From assembly GCA_905205085.1 (NCBI GenBank), contig CAJLCG010000054.1, forward strand, positions 1-15,714: a DNA stretch of 15,714 nucleotides, given 5' to 3'. This document shows, one piece after another, positions 1 to 6,250 of this stretch (position 1 is the stretch's first letter; each line of letters begins with the position of its first letter). The notes below the pieces were generated by a model that saw only the letters and a program-made list of their open reading frames with translations, searched no databases and was not told where the DNA came from. Source of the DNA: an uncultured Oscillospiraceae bacterium. GTDB lineage: Bacteria; Bacillota; Clostridia; Oscillospirales; Oscillospiraceae. Both the position numbers and the translations under genes were made by a program.

Positions 1-27
1 TTTCCTCTTCTGATCCGCCAGATCCAT
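1..27 (-). CDS. 5' end of an unidentified gene running off the left edge
   Basis: Only the first nine codons are visible on the minus strand, reading MDLADQKRK from an ATG at 25-27. The start is supported by an AAAGGAG ribosome site (complement of about 34-40) some eight bases upstream and by a near-perfect promoter further upstream at 105-133. Nine residues are too few to assign a function. The gene would be divergent from the cstA operon. The reading frame is open to the window edge, but that is weak evidence over 27 bases; the promoter plus ribosome site carry the call. Confidence 0.55.
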
Positions 28-104
28 CCCGCAGCTCCTTTCCGCCCGCAGCACGGGCACACCCGGGTCTCTATCCCATACTCTGTACCTTTGAATGCAG
101 GCTC

Positions 105-133
105 ATTGTACCTGATTGGCCCTAACCTGTCAA
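105..133 (-). promoter_or_regulatory. sigma-A type promoter for the leftmost minus-strand gene
   Basis: On the minus strand TTGACA (128-133) and TACAAT (105-110) are separated by exactly 17 bases (111-127). This is within one base of the housekeeping consensus. Transcription would start near 98 and give a leader of about 70 bases before the ATG at 27. Confidence 0.8.
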
Positions 134-316
134 CAAACCGTCCTGCACCGCTTTCTTTTCCTTTTTTTCCAGCTCTCCCCTTCAAATGAACGCCTCAACT
201 TCTTTTCTAAGTTCTATCTTTCATGCATCCTGACGCTTTCTTGCGGCTTAATTCACTCCCAATTGCTGTTCCAGCCAAAACAGCCCAGATTTTTTCCTTT
301 TGCAGGCAGTTTAGGG
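134..316. other. AT- and pyrimidine-rich intergenic spacer, no gene seen
   Basis: This stretch between the two divergent promoters is rich in C/T on the plus strand and holds no frame with a credible ribosome site. The short open frames at 116-325 and 223-423 have no Shine-Dalgarno and no recognisable protein features. I see no tRNA, riboswitch core or repeat here. Regulator binding sites are possible, but none is evident. Confidence 0.5.
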
Positions 317-345
317 TTGCATTGAGCAGGGAAATCTGCTATATT
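317..345 (+). promoter_or_regulatory. promoter of the 491 gene / cstA operon
   Basis: TTGCAT (317-322) and TATATT (340-345) are 17 bases apart, and the -10 is preceded by TGC (337-339), making an extended -10 element. The start point would fall near 352. This gives a leader of about 140 bases before the first gene, long enough to carry regulation. Confidence 0.7.
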
Positions 346-422
346 ATCCTTAATAATTTATTCACAATTTTTCCATTTTCATTTCTTAAGTTTTTCCTAA
401 ATTTTTTCCGGCAACTTTTGTA

Positions 423-448
423 GAAAGCAGCCCTTTCCGGCTGCTTTC
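423..448 (+). promoter_or_regulatory. leader hairpin upstream of the cstA operon
   Basis: GAAAGCAGCC (423-432) pairs perfectly with GGCTGCTTTC (439-448) around a six-base loop. It sits inside the transcript predicted from the 317-345 promoter, about 40 bases before the first start codon. The bases after it (AACTTTGTCT) are only partly T-rich, so it could be a weak attenuator, an mRNA-stability hairpin, or a terminator of unseen transcription. No known riboswitch was recognised. Confidence 0.5.
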
Positions 449-490
449 AACTTTGTCTCCCGCACTTGGCGGGTGAAAGGATGGTTTTTC

Positions 491-1030
491 GTGACTTCCC
501 TGCGCCAGGCCCTGGAGGAGCGCCTGCTGGCGATCTTCTCCTCCCATTACGATATTGAGCCCCGCAGCGGCAGTTCTGCCCTGAAGGCCTGCTGTGCGTT
601 CCACTCCCGGGATTCCCAGTATGTTTTGAGCAAAAAAGCGGAGCTGTGGGCAGCCGAACACCATGAGTACCTCTACCTCTATTCGCTTCCCAAGCTGGAC
701 GAGGCCGCCCTGGAAGAGGCGTACCGGCAGACCCTGGAGCTGGGCACCCCTCTGGTCAAGCCCCACGCCCAGCACATGTATACTTATCTTACTGCTCTGG
801 TCCTGTGTGACGAGGCCGATGAGCAGGCTCTGCGCGCTTTGACCAAAAAGAAGCACCGCAGAGAATTTAAGCTATCGCTCCATGGATGGATGGAGTTTCG
901 TATAGCCGCCGTGGACTTGTCCACCGGCGAAATTACCACCAACCGCGCAGGCAAGCCCTTTGGTAAGGACCTGAAGCGGATGGTGGAACGTGTCATTGCA
1001 AACTATAAAGGAGAGGAGAAAACTCAATGA
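491..1030 (+). CDS. conserved-looking hypothetical protein coupled to cstA
   Basis: A 179-residue soluble protein with no signal peptide or membrane segment. I do not recognise its family. It is mixed alpha/beta in composition, with a basic C-terminal half (a KKKHRRE run near residue 120), an aromatic stretch HHEYLYLYSLP near residues 55-65, and a C-terminal lysine-rich helix. I prefer the GTG at 491 because an AAAGGA ribosome site (476-481) lies nine bases upstream; the frame is open back to a GTG at 473, but nothing resembling a ribosome site precedes that one. Its TGA overlaps the cstA ATG by four bases (ATGA, 1027-1030), so the two are almost certainly translated together. This suggests a role in controlling or accompanying the transporter, which is inference only. 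Confidence 0.8.
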   Translation: MTSLRQALEERLLAIFSSHYDIEPRSGSSALKACCAFHSRDSQYVLSKKAELWAAEHHEYLYLYSLPKLDEAALEEAYRQTLELGTPLVKPHAQHMYTYLTALVLCDEADEQALRALTKKKHRREFKLSLHGWMEFRIAAVDLSTGEITTNRAGKPFGKDLKRMVERVIANYKGEEKTQ

Positions 1031-2757
1031 ATGCAATGCTTGTTGTCATCGTTGGCATTATCATTCTGATCGTAGGTTATATTTTCTACGGCGGATGGCT
1101 TGCCAAGCAGTGGGGCGTTGACGACTCCAAAGTCACCCCCGCCCATGAGCTGGAGGACGGCATGGACTACGTCCCCGCTAAGGCTCCTGTGCTGATGGGT
1201 CACCACTTTTCTTCCATCGCCGGCGCCGGCCCCATCAACGGCCCCATTCAGGCTGCCGTGTTCGGCTGGGTCCCCGTGGTTCTGTGGGTCCTGATCGGCG
1301 GTATCTTCTTCGGCGCGGTCCATGACTACGGCGCTCTGTTCGCCTCCATCCGCCACAAGGGTCAGTCCCTGGGCGAGGTGGTCGCCCTGAACATCGGCGA
1401 CCGGGCCAAGAAGCTGTTCCTGATCTTCTCTTACCTGACCCTGGTGCTGGTGGTGGCCGCTTTCGCCTCCATCGTGGCCAGCACCTTCGTGGGTATCAAC
1501 GCGGACGGCTCCCACAATGAGACCAACGCCTCCGTGGCCATGATCTCTCTGCTGTTCATCGTGATGGCTATCCTGTTCGGCTTCTTTGTTTACCGCAAGG
1601 GCGCCTCTCTGGCCATCGCCACCATCGCCGGCTGCATCGGCATCGTGATCTGCCTGGCTCTGGGCCTGTACTGGCACCCCATCTACCTGTCCAGCACCAC
1701 CTGGATGTGGATCATCGGTGCTTACATCCTGGTTGCCTCCGTGGCTCCCGTGTGGATCCTGCTGCAGCCCCGTGACTACCTCAGCTCCTTCCTGCTGTAC
1801 GCCATGATGGTCATCGCCGCTGTGGGCGTCATCGGCGCCGGTCTCACCGGTGCGGACGCTGCTCACATGGATATGCCCGCCTTCACCGGCTGGTATGACA
1901 CCCTGGCTCCCACCGGCAGCTCTCTGGGCTATGTGTTCCCCGCCCTGTTCGTCACCATCGCCTGCGGCGCTATCTCCGGCTTCCACTCCCTGGTGGGCTC
2001 CGGCACCACCGCTAAGCAGCTGGACCACGAGCGCGACGCTAAGCCCATCGCTTACGGCGGCATGCTCATCGAGTGTGCCCTGGCTCTGATCTCCCTGAGC
2101 GCCGTGTCCTTCATCTGGACCGAGTATGCCTCCGGCGAGATCGTCACCCCCACTCAGGTGTTCGCCATCGGTATCTCCCGCATGGTGGCTTCCATTCCCG
2201 GCCTGGCCGGCGCTCAGGAGACCATCGCTTCCCTGCTGGTGCTGACCGTTTCCGTGTTCTGCCTGACCTCTCTGGACACCGCCACCCGTCTGGCCCGCTA
2301 CATGTTCCAGGAGTTCTGGCTGAAGCCCGGTGAGACCTATAAGGACGCCACCGGCGCCAAGGCTATCCTGTGCAACCCCGTGGTGGCTACCGCCATCACC
2401 GTGGTGCTGGGCGTTGGCCTGGGCATGACCGGCTACTCCAAGATTTGGCCTCTGTTCGGCGCTGCCAACCAGCTGCTGGCCGCTCTGGCTCTGCTGACCG
2501 TGTGTGCCTGGCTGGGCAACATCGGCCGCAACAACAAGATGTTCTACATCCCCATGGCCTTTATGCTGGTGGTTACTCTGGTCTCTCTGTTCCAGACCGT
2601 CACCACCAAGGTGTCCGCCATTGCCGCCGGTACTGCCGGTGACTGGGGCCCCTATGCGCAGGCCATCCTGGGCACCCTGCTCTTTGTGCTGGCCATCGTG
2701 CTGGCCTGGGAGGGCGTTCAGACCATCTTCTTCGGCAAGAAGCCCGCTCAGAAGTAA
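1027..2757 (+). CDS. cstA: CstA family carbon starvation / peptide-pyruvate transporter
   Basis: A 576-residue integral membrane protein of the CstA family (proton-coupled uptake of pyruvate or small peptides during carbon limitation). Family hallmarks are visible: GHHFSSIAGAGPI near residues 58-70 followed by GPIQA, a conserved CGAISGFHSLVGSGTTAKQ at 313-331, and TSLDTATRLARY at 414-425. About 13-15 hydrophobic segments span the chain, the first at residues 3-24. It is shorter than the roughly 700-residue E. coli CstA and matches the compact clostridial form. An AAAGGAGAGGAG ribosome site precedes the ATG, which overlaps the upstream stop codon. Codon choice is extremely biased to C/G-ending codons (leucine mostly CTG), suggesting high expression. 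A terminator follows at 2778-2807. Substrate preference cannot be read from sequence. Confidence 0.96.
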   Translation: MNAMLVVIVGIIILIVGYIFYGGWLAKQWGVDDSKVTPAHELEDGMDYVPAKAPVLMGHHFSSIAGAGPINGPIQAAVFGWVPVVLWVLIGGIFFGAVHDYGALFASIRHKGQSLGEVVALNIGDRAKKLFLIFSYLTLVLVVAAFASIVASTFVGINADGSHNETNASVAMISLLFIVMAILFGFFVYRKGASLAIATIAGCIGIVICLALGLYWHPIYLSSTTWMWIIGAYILVASVAPVWILLQPRDYLSSFLLYAMMVIAAVGVIGAGLTGADAAHMDMPAFTGWYDTLAPTGSSLGYVFPALFVTIACGAISGFHSLVGSGTTAKQLDHERDAKPIAYGGMLIECALALISLSAVSFIWTEYASGEIVTPTQVFAIGISRMVASIPGLAGAQETIASLLVLTVSVFCLTSLDTATRLARYMFQEFWLKPGETYKDATGAKAILCNPVVATAITVVLGVGLGMTGYSKIWPLFGAANQLLAALALLTVCAWLGNIGRNNKMFYIPMAFMLVVTLVSLFQTVTTKVSAIAAGTAGDWGPYAQAILGTLLFVLAIVLAWEGVQTIFFGKKPAQK

Positions 2758-2777
2758 TTTCATCTATCCATCCAGAC

Positions 2778-2815
2778 AAGAGGGTCCGGCAAACGCCGGG
2801 CCCTCTTTCTTGTTC
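2778..2815 (+). terminator. rho-independent terminator after cstA
   Basis: AAGAGGGTCCGGC (2778-2790) pairs with GCCGGGCCCTCTT (2795-2807), with one G-T pair and an AAAC loop, followed by a T-rich run (TCTTGTTC). The -35 of the next promoter overlaps the T-rich tail. Confidence 0.85.
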
Positions 2816-2838
2816 TCCCGCCCCCTTTGTGTTATGAT
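2810..2838 (+). promoter_or_regulatory. promoter of the YhhN-like / Lit-like gene pair
   Basis: TTGTTC (2810-2815) and TATGAT (2833-2838) are 17 bases apart, with a TGT extended -10 at 2830-2832. It overlaps the tail of the cstA terminator. The ten bases CCCCTTTGTG just before the -10 region recur in the promoter at 8051-8079. Confidence 0.7.
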
Positions 2839-2868
2839 AGAAGCTGCATTCAGAAAGGAGGCGTTTTC

Positions 2869-3543
2869 TTGCATTCATCCCGCCGGGCTCTGACCCTGTT
2901 TCTGATTCCGGAGGCCATCTTCTACGCCGCCTTTCTGATGTGGGATGTGACCATCGGAGGCCGGGGCTCCAATCCCATCAAGTTTGCCGGCATTCTGCTC
3001 TGCCTGGTCTACTCTCTGTATCTGAGCCGCCAGGGCGGCTGCCGCCTGGTGTCTGCCGCTCTGGCTCTCACCGCTTTGGCCGATGTATTTCTCCTGCTGC
3101 TGGACGCAGACTATGCCCTGGGCATCGCATTGTTTTGTCTGGTGCAGGGGCTGTACTTTATCCGTATCGTCCGGGGCGGCGGCCGGAACCTGTGGGGCCT
3201 GCGGCTAACTCTGTTTCTGCTCTCCCTGGTGGTCTTAAAGCTGCTGGACCTGCTCATCCCCCTGAACATCCTGGCCCTGTTTTACTTCACCAACTTTTTC
3301 TGCAACGCACTGGCCAGCCTGAGCTGTTCCGGGCGGTCCATGCGCCTGTTTTCCATCGGTCTTTGGCTGTTTCTCTGCTGCGACCTGTGCGTGGGCCTGT
3401 TTCAAAATCCCCAGCTGGTTCCCCCGGCGGTGAGCGCCTTTGTGTCGGTGGGGATGTGGCTGTTCTATCTCCCCGCCCAGGTACTCATTGCCCTGTCGGG
3501 TGCAAATCCATCTTCCGGAGGTTTTTCCCATGAAACCAAGTAA
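2869..3543 (+). CDS. YhhN/TMEM86-like membrane protein (putative lysoplasmalogenase)
   Basis: A 224-residue, almost wholly hydrophobic protein with about seven to eight membrane segments. Short acidic motifs inside the helices fit the YhhN/TMEM86 family: ALADVFLLL (residues 69-77), DADYALGIALF (79-89) and LCCDLCVGL (169-177). That family hydrolyses the vinyl-ether bond of lysoplasmalogens, lipids that are common in anaerobic clostridia. A histidine often seen after the second motif is a glutamine here (LVQGLY), so the match is not strong. Start: a TTG at 2869 with AAAGGAGG (2854-2861) seven bases upstream. The frame is open further back, but no better start exists there. It overlaps the next gene by 14 bases, implying coupled translation. 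It could instead be an unrelated multi-pass protein. Confidence 0.6.
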   Translation: MHSSRRALTLFLIPEAIFYAAFLMWDVTIGGRGSNPIKFAGILLCLVYSLYLSRQGGCRLVSAALALTALADVFLLLLDADYALGIALFCLVQGLYFIRIVRGGGRNLWGLRLTLFLLSLVVLKLLDLLIPLNILALFYFTNFFCNALASLSCSGRSMRLFSIGLWLFLCCDLCVGLFQNPQLVPPAVSAFVSVGMWLFYLPAQVLIALSGANPSSGGFSHETK

Positions 3544-4267
3544 ACTGCTGGCCTTCTTTACTGGAGTGTTCACCGCCCTGCTGGTGCTCTCCGCCTCCAT
3601 TGCGGTGCCTCTGCTGTGCCGCCCCTTCTACTACGCCCACATCGAGGCGCTGAACCTGGACGGCTATACCGGCTTGAGCGTGGAGCAGATTCGGGAGGCC
3701 TTTGACCAGGTGATGGACTATTGCCTGGGACTGCGCCCCGACTTTGCCGCCGGAGTGCTCCCCTTCTCAGAGTCCGGAGCCTCCCACTTTGCCGATGTGC
3801 GGGTACTGTTTCTGCTGGATCTGTGGGTAGCGGTGATTTCCCTGGCTGCACTGGTGATTTTGTTTATCATCAGCCGCCGCAAAAAGCTCACCCCCGCCCC
3901 CCTGCTGGGCCACGGTCCTGGCTTCTGGGCGGCCATCGGTCTGGGGGGCCTGTTCCTAATCGTGGGCGGTCTGGCGGCCACCAACTTTGAGCGGGCCTTT
4001 GTGATCTTCCACTCCCTGTTCTTCCCGGGTAAGACCAACTGGCTCTTCGATTGGCGCACCGACCCCATCATCCTGCTGCTGCCCGAGGACTTCTTCCGCA
4101 ACTGCGCCATTCTCATTCTGGCCCTGCTGATTTTCTGGTGCGTAATACTCATTGTCGCCGACCTGCTGGCCCAGCACCGCCGCAAAAAGCTGGCTCCGCC
4201 TCCTGCGTCCCCCTGCTCCGGCTGTCCCGGCGGCGGGGACTGCTCGGGATGTTCCGGCTGTTCTTAA
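3530..4267 (+). CDS. DUF1461/TIGR01906 (Lit-like) integral membrane protein with Cys-rich tail
   Basis: A 245-residue protein with four membrane segments (about 6-28, 96-114, 132-150, 191-212). Between segments 1 and 2 lie LNLDGYTGLS (41-50) and FSESGASHFADVRVLF (79-94); before segment 4 lies FVIFHSLFF (157-165), then TNWLFDWRTDP and LLLPEDFF. These are the conserved blocks of the TIGR01906/DUF1461 family. That family includes Lit, the lipoprotein intramolecular transacylase of Gram-positives, and His86 and His161 fall in the conserved positions. The ATG at 3530 has a GGAGG ribosome site and overlaps the upstream gene by 14 bases. The last 17 residues are unusual: cysteines at 229, 232, 238, 241 and 244 (CX2CX5CX2CX2C) among Gly and Ser, suggesting metal or redox chemistry. 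The family call is fairly sure; the enzymatic role is inference. Confidence 0.8.
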   Translation: MKPSKLLAFFTGVFTALLVLSASIAVPLLCRPFYYAHIEALNLDGYTGLSVEQIREAFDQVMDYCLGLRPDFAAGVLPFSESGASHFADVRVLFLLDLWVAVISLAALVILFIISRRKKLTPAPLLGHGPGFWAAIGLGGLFLIVGGLAATNFERAFVIFHSLFFPGKTNWLFDWRTDPIILLLPEDFFRNCAILILALLIFWCVILIVADLLAQHRRKKLAPPPASPCSGCPGGGDCSGCSGCS

Positions 4268-4276
4268 AAAAGCATA

Positions 4277-4310
4277 AAAAATCCCGCTGTTATAAAACAG
4301 CGGGATTTTT
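4277..4310. terminator. bidirectional terminator between the Lit-like gene and trxA
   Basis: AAAAATCCCGCTGTT (4277-4291) pairs perfectly over 15 bases with 4296-4310 around an ATAA loop. It has T-runs on both strands, fitting a shared terminator for the convergent genes on either side. Confidence 0.92.
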
Positions 4311-4315
4311 GTCTC

Positions 4316-4633
4316 TTACAGGTTCTGGTCCAGCACCTGGGTGAAGGCGCCGGCAGGCATCACGCCCACCTTACGGTCGATCTCCTTGCCGTCCTTGAAG
4401 AAGATCACGGTGGGGATGGACATTACGCCGTAGCGCATGGCCAGCTCGCCCTGCTCATCCACGTCCACCTTGCCGATCTCGGCCTTACCCTCGTACTGAC
4501 CGGCCAGCTGCTCGATCACAGGACCCAGCATGCGGCAGGGGCCGCACCAGTTGGCCCAGAAGTCCACCATCATCAGCTTGCCCTCGTTCAGGCTCTTGTC
4601 AAAACTCTCCTTGTTGTAATGCTGCAGTGCCAT
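4316..4633 (-). CDS. trxA: thioredoxin
   Basis: A 105-residue classical thioredoxin, the small dithiol protein that reduces disulfides in cytoplasmic proteins. The active site WCGPC has Cys30 and Cys33; VDFWANWCGPC, KVDVDE and the cis-proline loop GVMSIPTVIFF (Pro74) are all in place, and the length is standard. I chose the ATG at 4633 because an AGAAGGA ribosome site lies about seven bases upstream; a TTG six bases earlier in frame would sit too close to it. It follows the reductase-like gene by 35 bases with no terminator between, so the two probably form one transcript. That makes the reductase-like protein its likely electron donor. Confidence 0.96.
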   Translation of the reverse strand: MALQHYNKESFDKSLNEGKLMMVDFWANWCGPCRMLGPVIEQLAGQYEGKAEIGKVDVDEQGELAMRYGVMSIPTVIFFKDGKEIDRKVGVMPAGAFTQVLDQNL

Positions 4634-4668
4634 ATTCAAATCCTTCTTTCTAAAATTTTTTTATGTTC

Positions 4669-5523
4669 TTACTTTGACCCATTGTGGTCCAGATATTCAC
4701 AGGCGGACAGGGCAGCGATCAGGCCCTCCCCCACCGCCTTGGATACTTGCAGAGGGGCTCCCGTGGCGTCTCCGGCGGCAAAGACGCCGGGCACGCTGGT
4801 GGCCATGGAGCGGTCCACCTGGATGGCTCCCTTCTCTAGAGTTAGGCCGGGGAGCAGGTCGCCGGGGGCCACCGCCTCCCGGAGGATGAACACTCCATTC
4901 ACCGGGATGTCGGCTCCGTCCGCCTCCAGGGCGGTGACGGTCTGCTCGCCTTTTACCGCCAGCTTGGCCGCCTGGATGAAGGGAATGTCCTCCTCCAACT
5001 GGTCCGGCCGCTTGGGGGCCACGTAGACCACCTGGCAGCCGATGCTCTTGAGGTAGGCCGCCTCGTGGGGGGCGTCCTTGCTGCGGCCCACCACCGCCAC
5101 CGGCTTGTTGCGGTAAAGCATCCCGTCACAGGTGGCACAGTAGCTCACGCCCCGGCCCAGGTAGGTCTCCTCCCCGGGGAACTTGGCCTGGCGCACCACG
5201 CCGGGGGCCAAAATCAAAGCGGAGCCCTGGTAGAGCTGGCTGCCTACGGTGAGGTTAAAGCCCTCCCACTCCATAATGGAGAGCACCTTTCCGGTGACCT
5301 GCTCCACCCCCATCTCCTGGGCGTGTCGCTGGAAGGCCTCCAGCATCTCCATGCCGGTCATCCCGGGCATTCCCAGGTAGTTGTCTACCCGCTCGGCCCG
5401 GGCCAGGGGACTGTCCTGCCAGCGGTTGCCGATGACCAGCACGCTCTTATTTCGGCCCCGGGCGGTTACCGCCGCGGAAAGGCCCGCCGGGCCGCTGCCC
5501 AACACAATGATATCATACTTCAT
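4669..5523 (-). CDS. thioredoxin reductase-like flavoprotein (possibly ferredoxin-dependent)
   Basis: A 284-residue low-molecular-weight thioredoxin reductase-fold protein. The FAD site GSGPAGLSAA is at 9-18, the redox pair CATC at 129-132, and the C-terminal FAD motif VPGVFAAGDAT at 244-254. In the second nucleotide domain the usual GGGxSAxEEA is replaced by GRSKDAPHEA (146-155), and the HRRxxxR element that grips the NADPH phosphate is absent (VAPKRPDQLEE instead). The chain is also about 30 residues shorter than typical TrxB. Loss of both NADPH motifs is the hallmark of the ferredoxin-dependent flavin thioredoxin reductases known from clostridia, so I infer that type. ATG at 5523 with AAAGGAGG eight bases upstream. 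Pairs with trxA directly downstream. Confidence 0.9.
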   Translation of the reverse strand: MKYDIIVLGSGPAGLSAAVTARGRNKSVLVIGNRWQDSPLARAERVDNYLGMPGMTGMEMLEAFQRHAQEMGVEQVTGKVLSIMEWEGFNLTVGSQLYQGSALILAPGVVRQAKFPGEETYLGRGVSYCATCDGMLYRNKPVAVVGRSKDAPHEAAYLKSIGCQVVYVAPKRPDQLEEDIPFIQAAKLAVKGEQTVTALEADGADIPVNGVFILREAVAPGDLLPGLTLEKGAIQVDRSMATSVPGVFAAGDATGAPLQVSKAVGEGLIAALSACEYLDHNGSK

Positions 5524-5564
5524 ATTTCCGGCCTCCTTTGGCGGTTCTTTCTGGTTCTGGTGGT

Positions 5565-5606
5565 ATCATACCCCATTTTGCGGGGGTATACTGTGACTGG
5601 GTCACA
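5565..5606 (-). promoter_or_regulatory. putative trx promoter with two palindromes
   Basis: On the minus strand a good -10 (TATGAT, complement of 5565-5570) has no recognisable -35. Two inverted repeats lie here. ATACCCC (5568-5574) faces GGGGTAT (5583-5589), overlapping the -10 and resembling CsoR/CstR-type operators but with a longer spacer. TGTGAC (5592-5597) faces GTCACA (5601-5606), a CRP/FNR-like palindrome centred at 5599. That is about 41 bases upstream of the start point expected from the -10, the usual place for an activator replacing a -35. The second palindrome overlaps the 3' end of the upstream gene. Which protein binds is unknown. Confidence 0.5.
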
Positions 5607-6099
5607 CAGAGGAAGATTTTTTCTGCCCCGCCAGTTCGATGGCCTCCTTGCCCGTCATGTGCTCCACGGTGAGCTCCACCATGGTCACATTGGCAAACTG
5701 GGCGCGGATCTCCTCATTTCGTCCCGTCTCCTGGTCGGGAGAATACTTGGCGGCCAGGGCCGCCAGAGCCTGGCGCTTCTCCCATGGGTCCTCCAGCATC
5801 CGGACGGTGCCGAAGGCGATGACGCTGCGGAAATAGGTGGTGTACTCCTCGGGCACGATCTGGTCCTGGTCCACCACACAGAAGGATACCTTATTATAAT
5901 TCCGGATGGCATCCAGTTTATGCCCGGCCTGGGCGCAGTGGAACCACAGTTTCCCCTCTCCGTGCACATAGCTCAGGGGGACCGCATAGGGATAGCCCTC
6001 GTCCCCCAGCACGGCCAGCACCCCGTGGGTGCCCCGCTCCAGCACCTGAACGCACTCCTCCGCCGTCAGTTCCTGACGAAATCGACGCATGGGCCGCAT
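5602..6099 (-). CDS. NimA-like pyridoxamine 5'-phosphate oxidase family flavoprotein
   Basis: A 165-residue FMN-binding split-barrel protein. MRRFRQELT at the N-terminus, the strand GVLAVLGDEGYPYAVPLSYVH (26-46), LWFHCAQAGHKLDAI (51-65, with His54) and VSFCVVD (71-77) match the NimA branch of the pyridoxamine phosphate oxidase superfamily. Members are linked to 5-nitroimidazole reduction and resistance in anaerobes, but most have unknown physiological substrates. The frame is open much further upstream; I take the ATG at 6099 because GAGGAG lies seven bases before it and a good promoter at 6147-6175 would otherwise fall inside the gene. It precedes the thioredoxin pair by 78 bases with no terminator seen, so some co-transcription is possible. 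Confidence 0.88.
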   Translation of the reverse strand: MRPMRRFRQELTAEECVQVLERGTHGVLAVLGDEGYPYAVPLSYVHGEGKLWFHCAQAGHKLDAIRNYNKVSFCVVDQDQIVPEEYTTYFRSVIAFGTVRMLEDPWEKRQALAALAAKYSPDQETGRNEEIRAQFANVTMVELTVEHMTGKEAIELAGQKKSSSV

Positions 6100-6146
6100 A
6101 TGATATCTCCTCTCTGTGCCCTGGAGCACCGGATCTTTGATACCTG

Positions 6147-6175
6147 AGTATAGCACACCGGCCCAGTCCCCGCAA
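6147..6175 (-). promoter_or_regulatory. promoter of the NimA-like gene
   Basis: On the minus strand TTGCGG (complement of 6170-6175) and TATACT (complement of 6147-6152) are 17 bases apart, with TGC just before the -10 (extended -10). Start point near 6140. It is divergent from the glnS promoter 25 bases away. Confidence 0.72.
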
Positions 6176-6200
6176 GGAGGGAGCAAAACTGGAAAAAACC

Positions 6201-6229
6201 TTGCAAGACAACCGCCTCTGGTGTAGAAT
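6201..6229 (+). promoter_or_regulatory. glnS promoter
   Basis: TTGCAA (6201-6206) and TAGAAT (6224-6229) are separated by 17 bases. The start point would be near 6236, giving a leader of about 57 bases. Confidence 0.78.
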
Positions 6230-6250
6230 AGTGAAGTTAAGATTCCCACG

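Noticed and set aside
116..423. Two short plus-strand frames (116-325, 223-423) as small proteins
   Set aside because: No Shine-Dalgarno, no promoter directly upstream on that strand, and composition simply reflects the pyrimidine-rich spacer.
1024..2763. 579-residue open frame antisense to the whole of cstA
   Set aside because: It mirrors cstA almost base for base, is low-complexity (Gly, His, Gln, Asp-rich) and results from the strong codon bias of cstA, which avoids stops on the complement. No ribosome site or protein features.
5591..5609. CTGTGAC...GTCACA hairpin as a terminator of the NimA-like gene
   Set aside because: On the minus strand it is followed by TATACCCCC, with no T-run, so it fits an operator better than a terminator.
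5065..6147. 360-residue plus-strand frame across the reductase and NimA-like genes
   Set aside because: It crosses two confidently called minus-strand genes and their promoter region; no ribosome site or motif.
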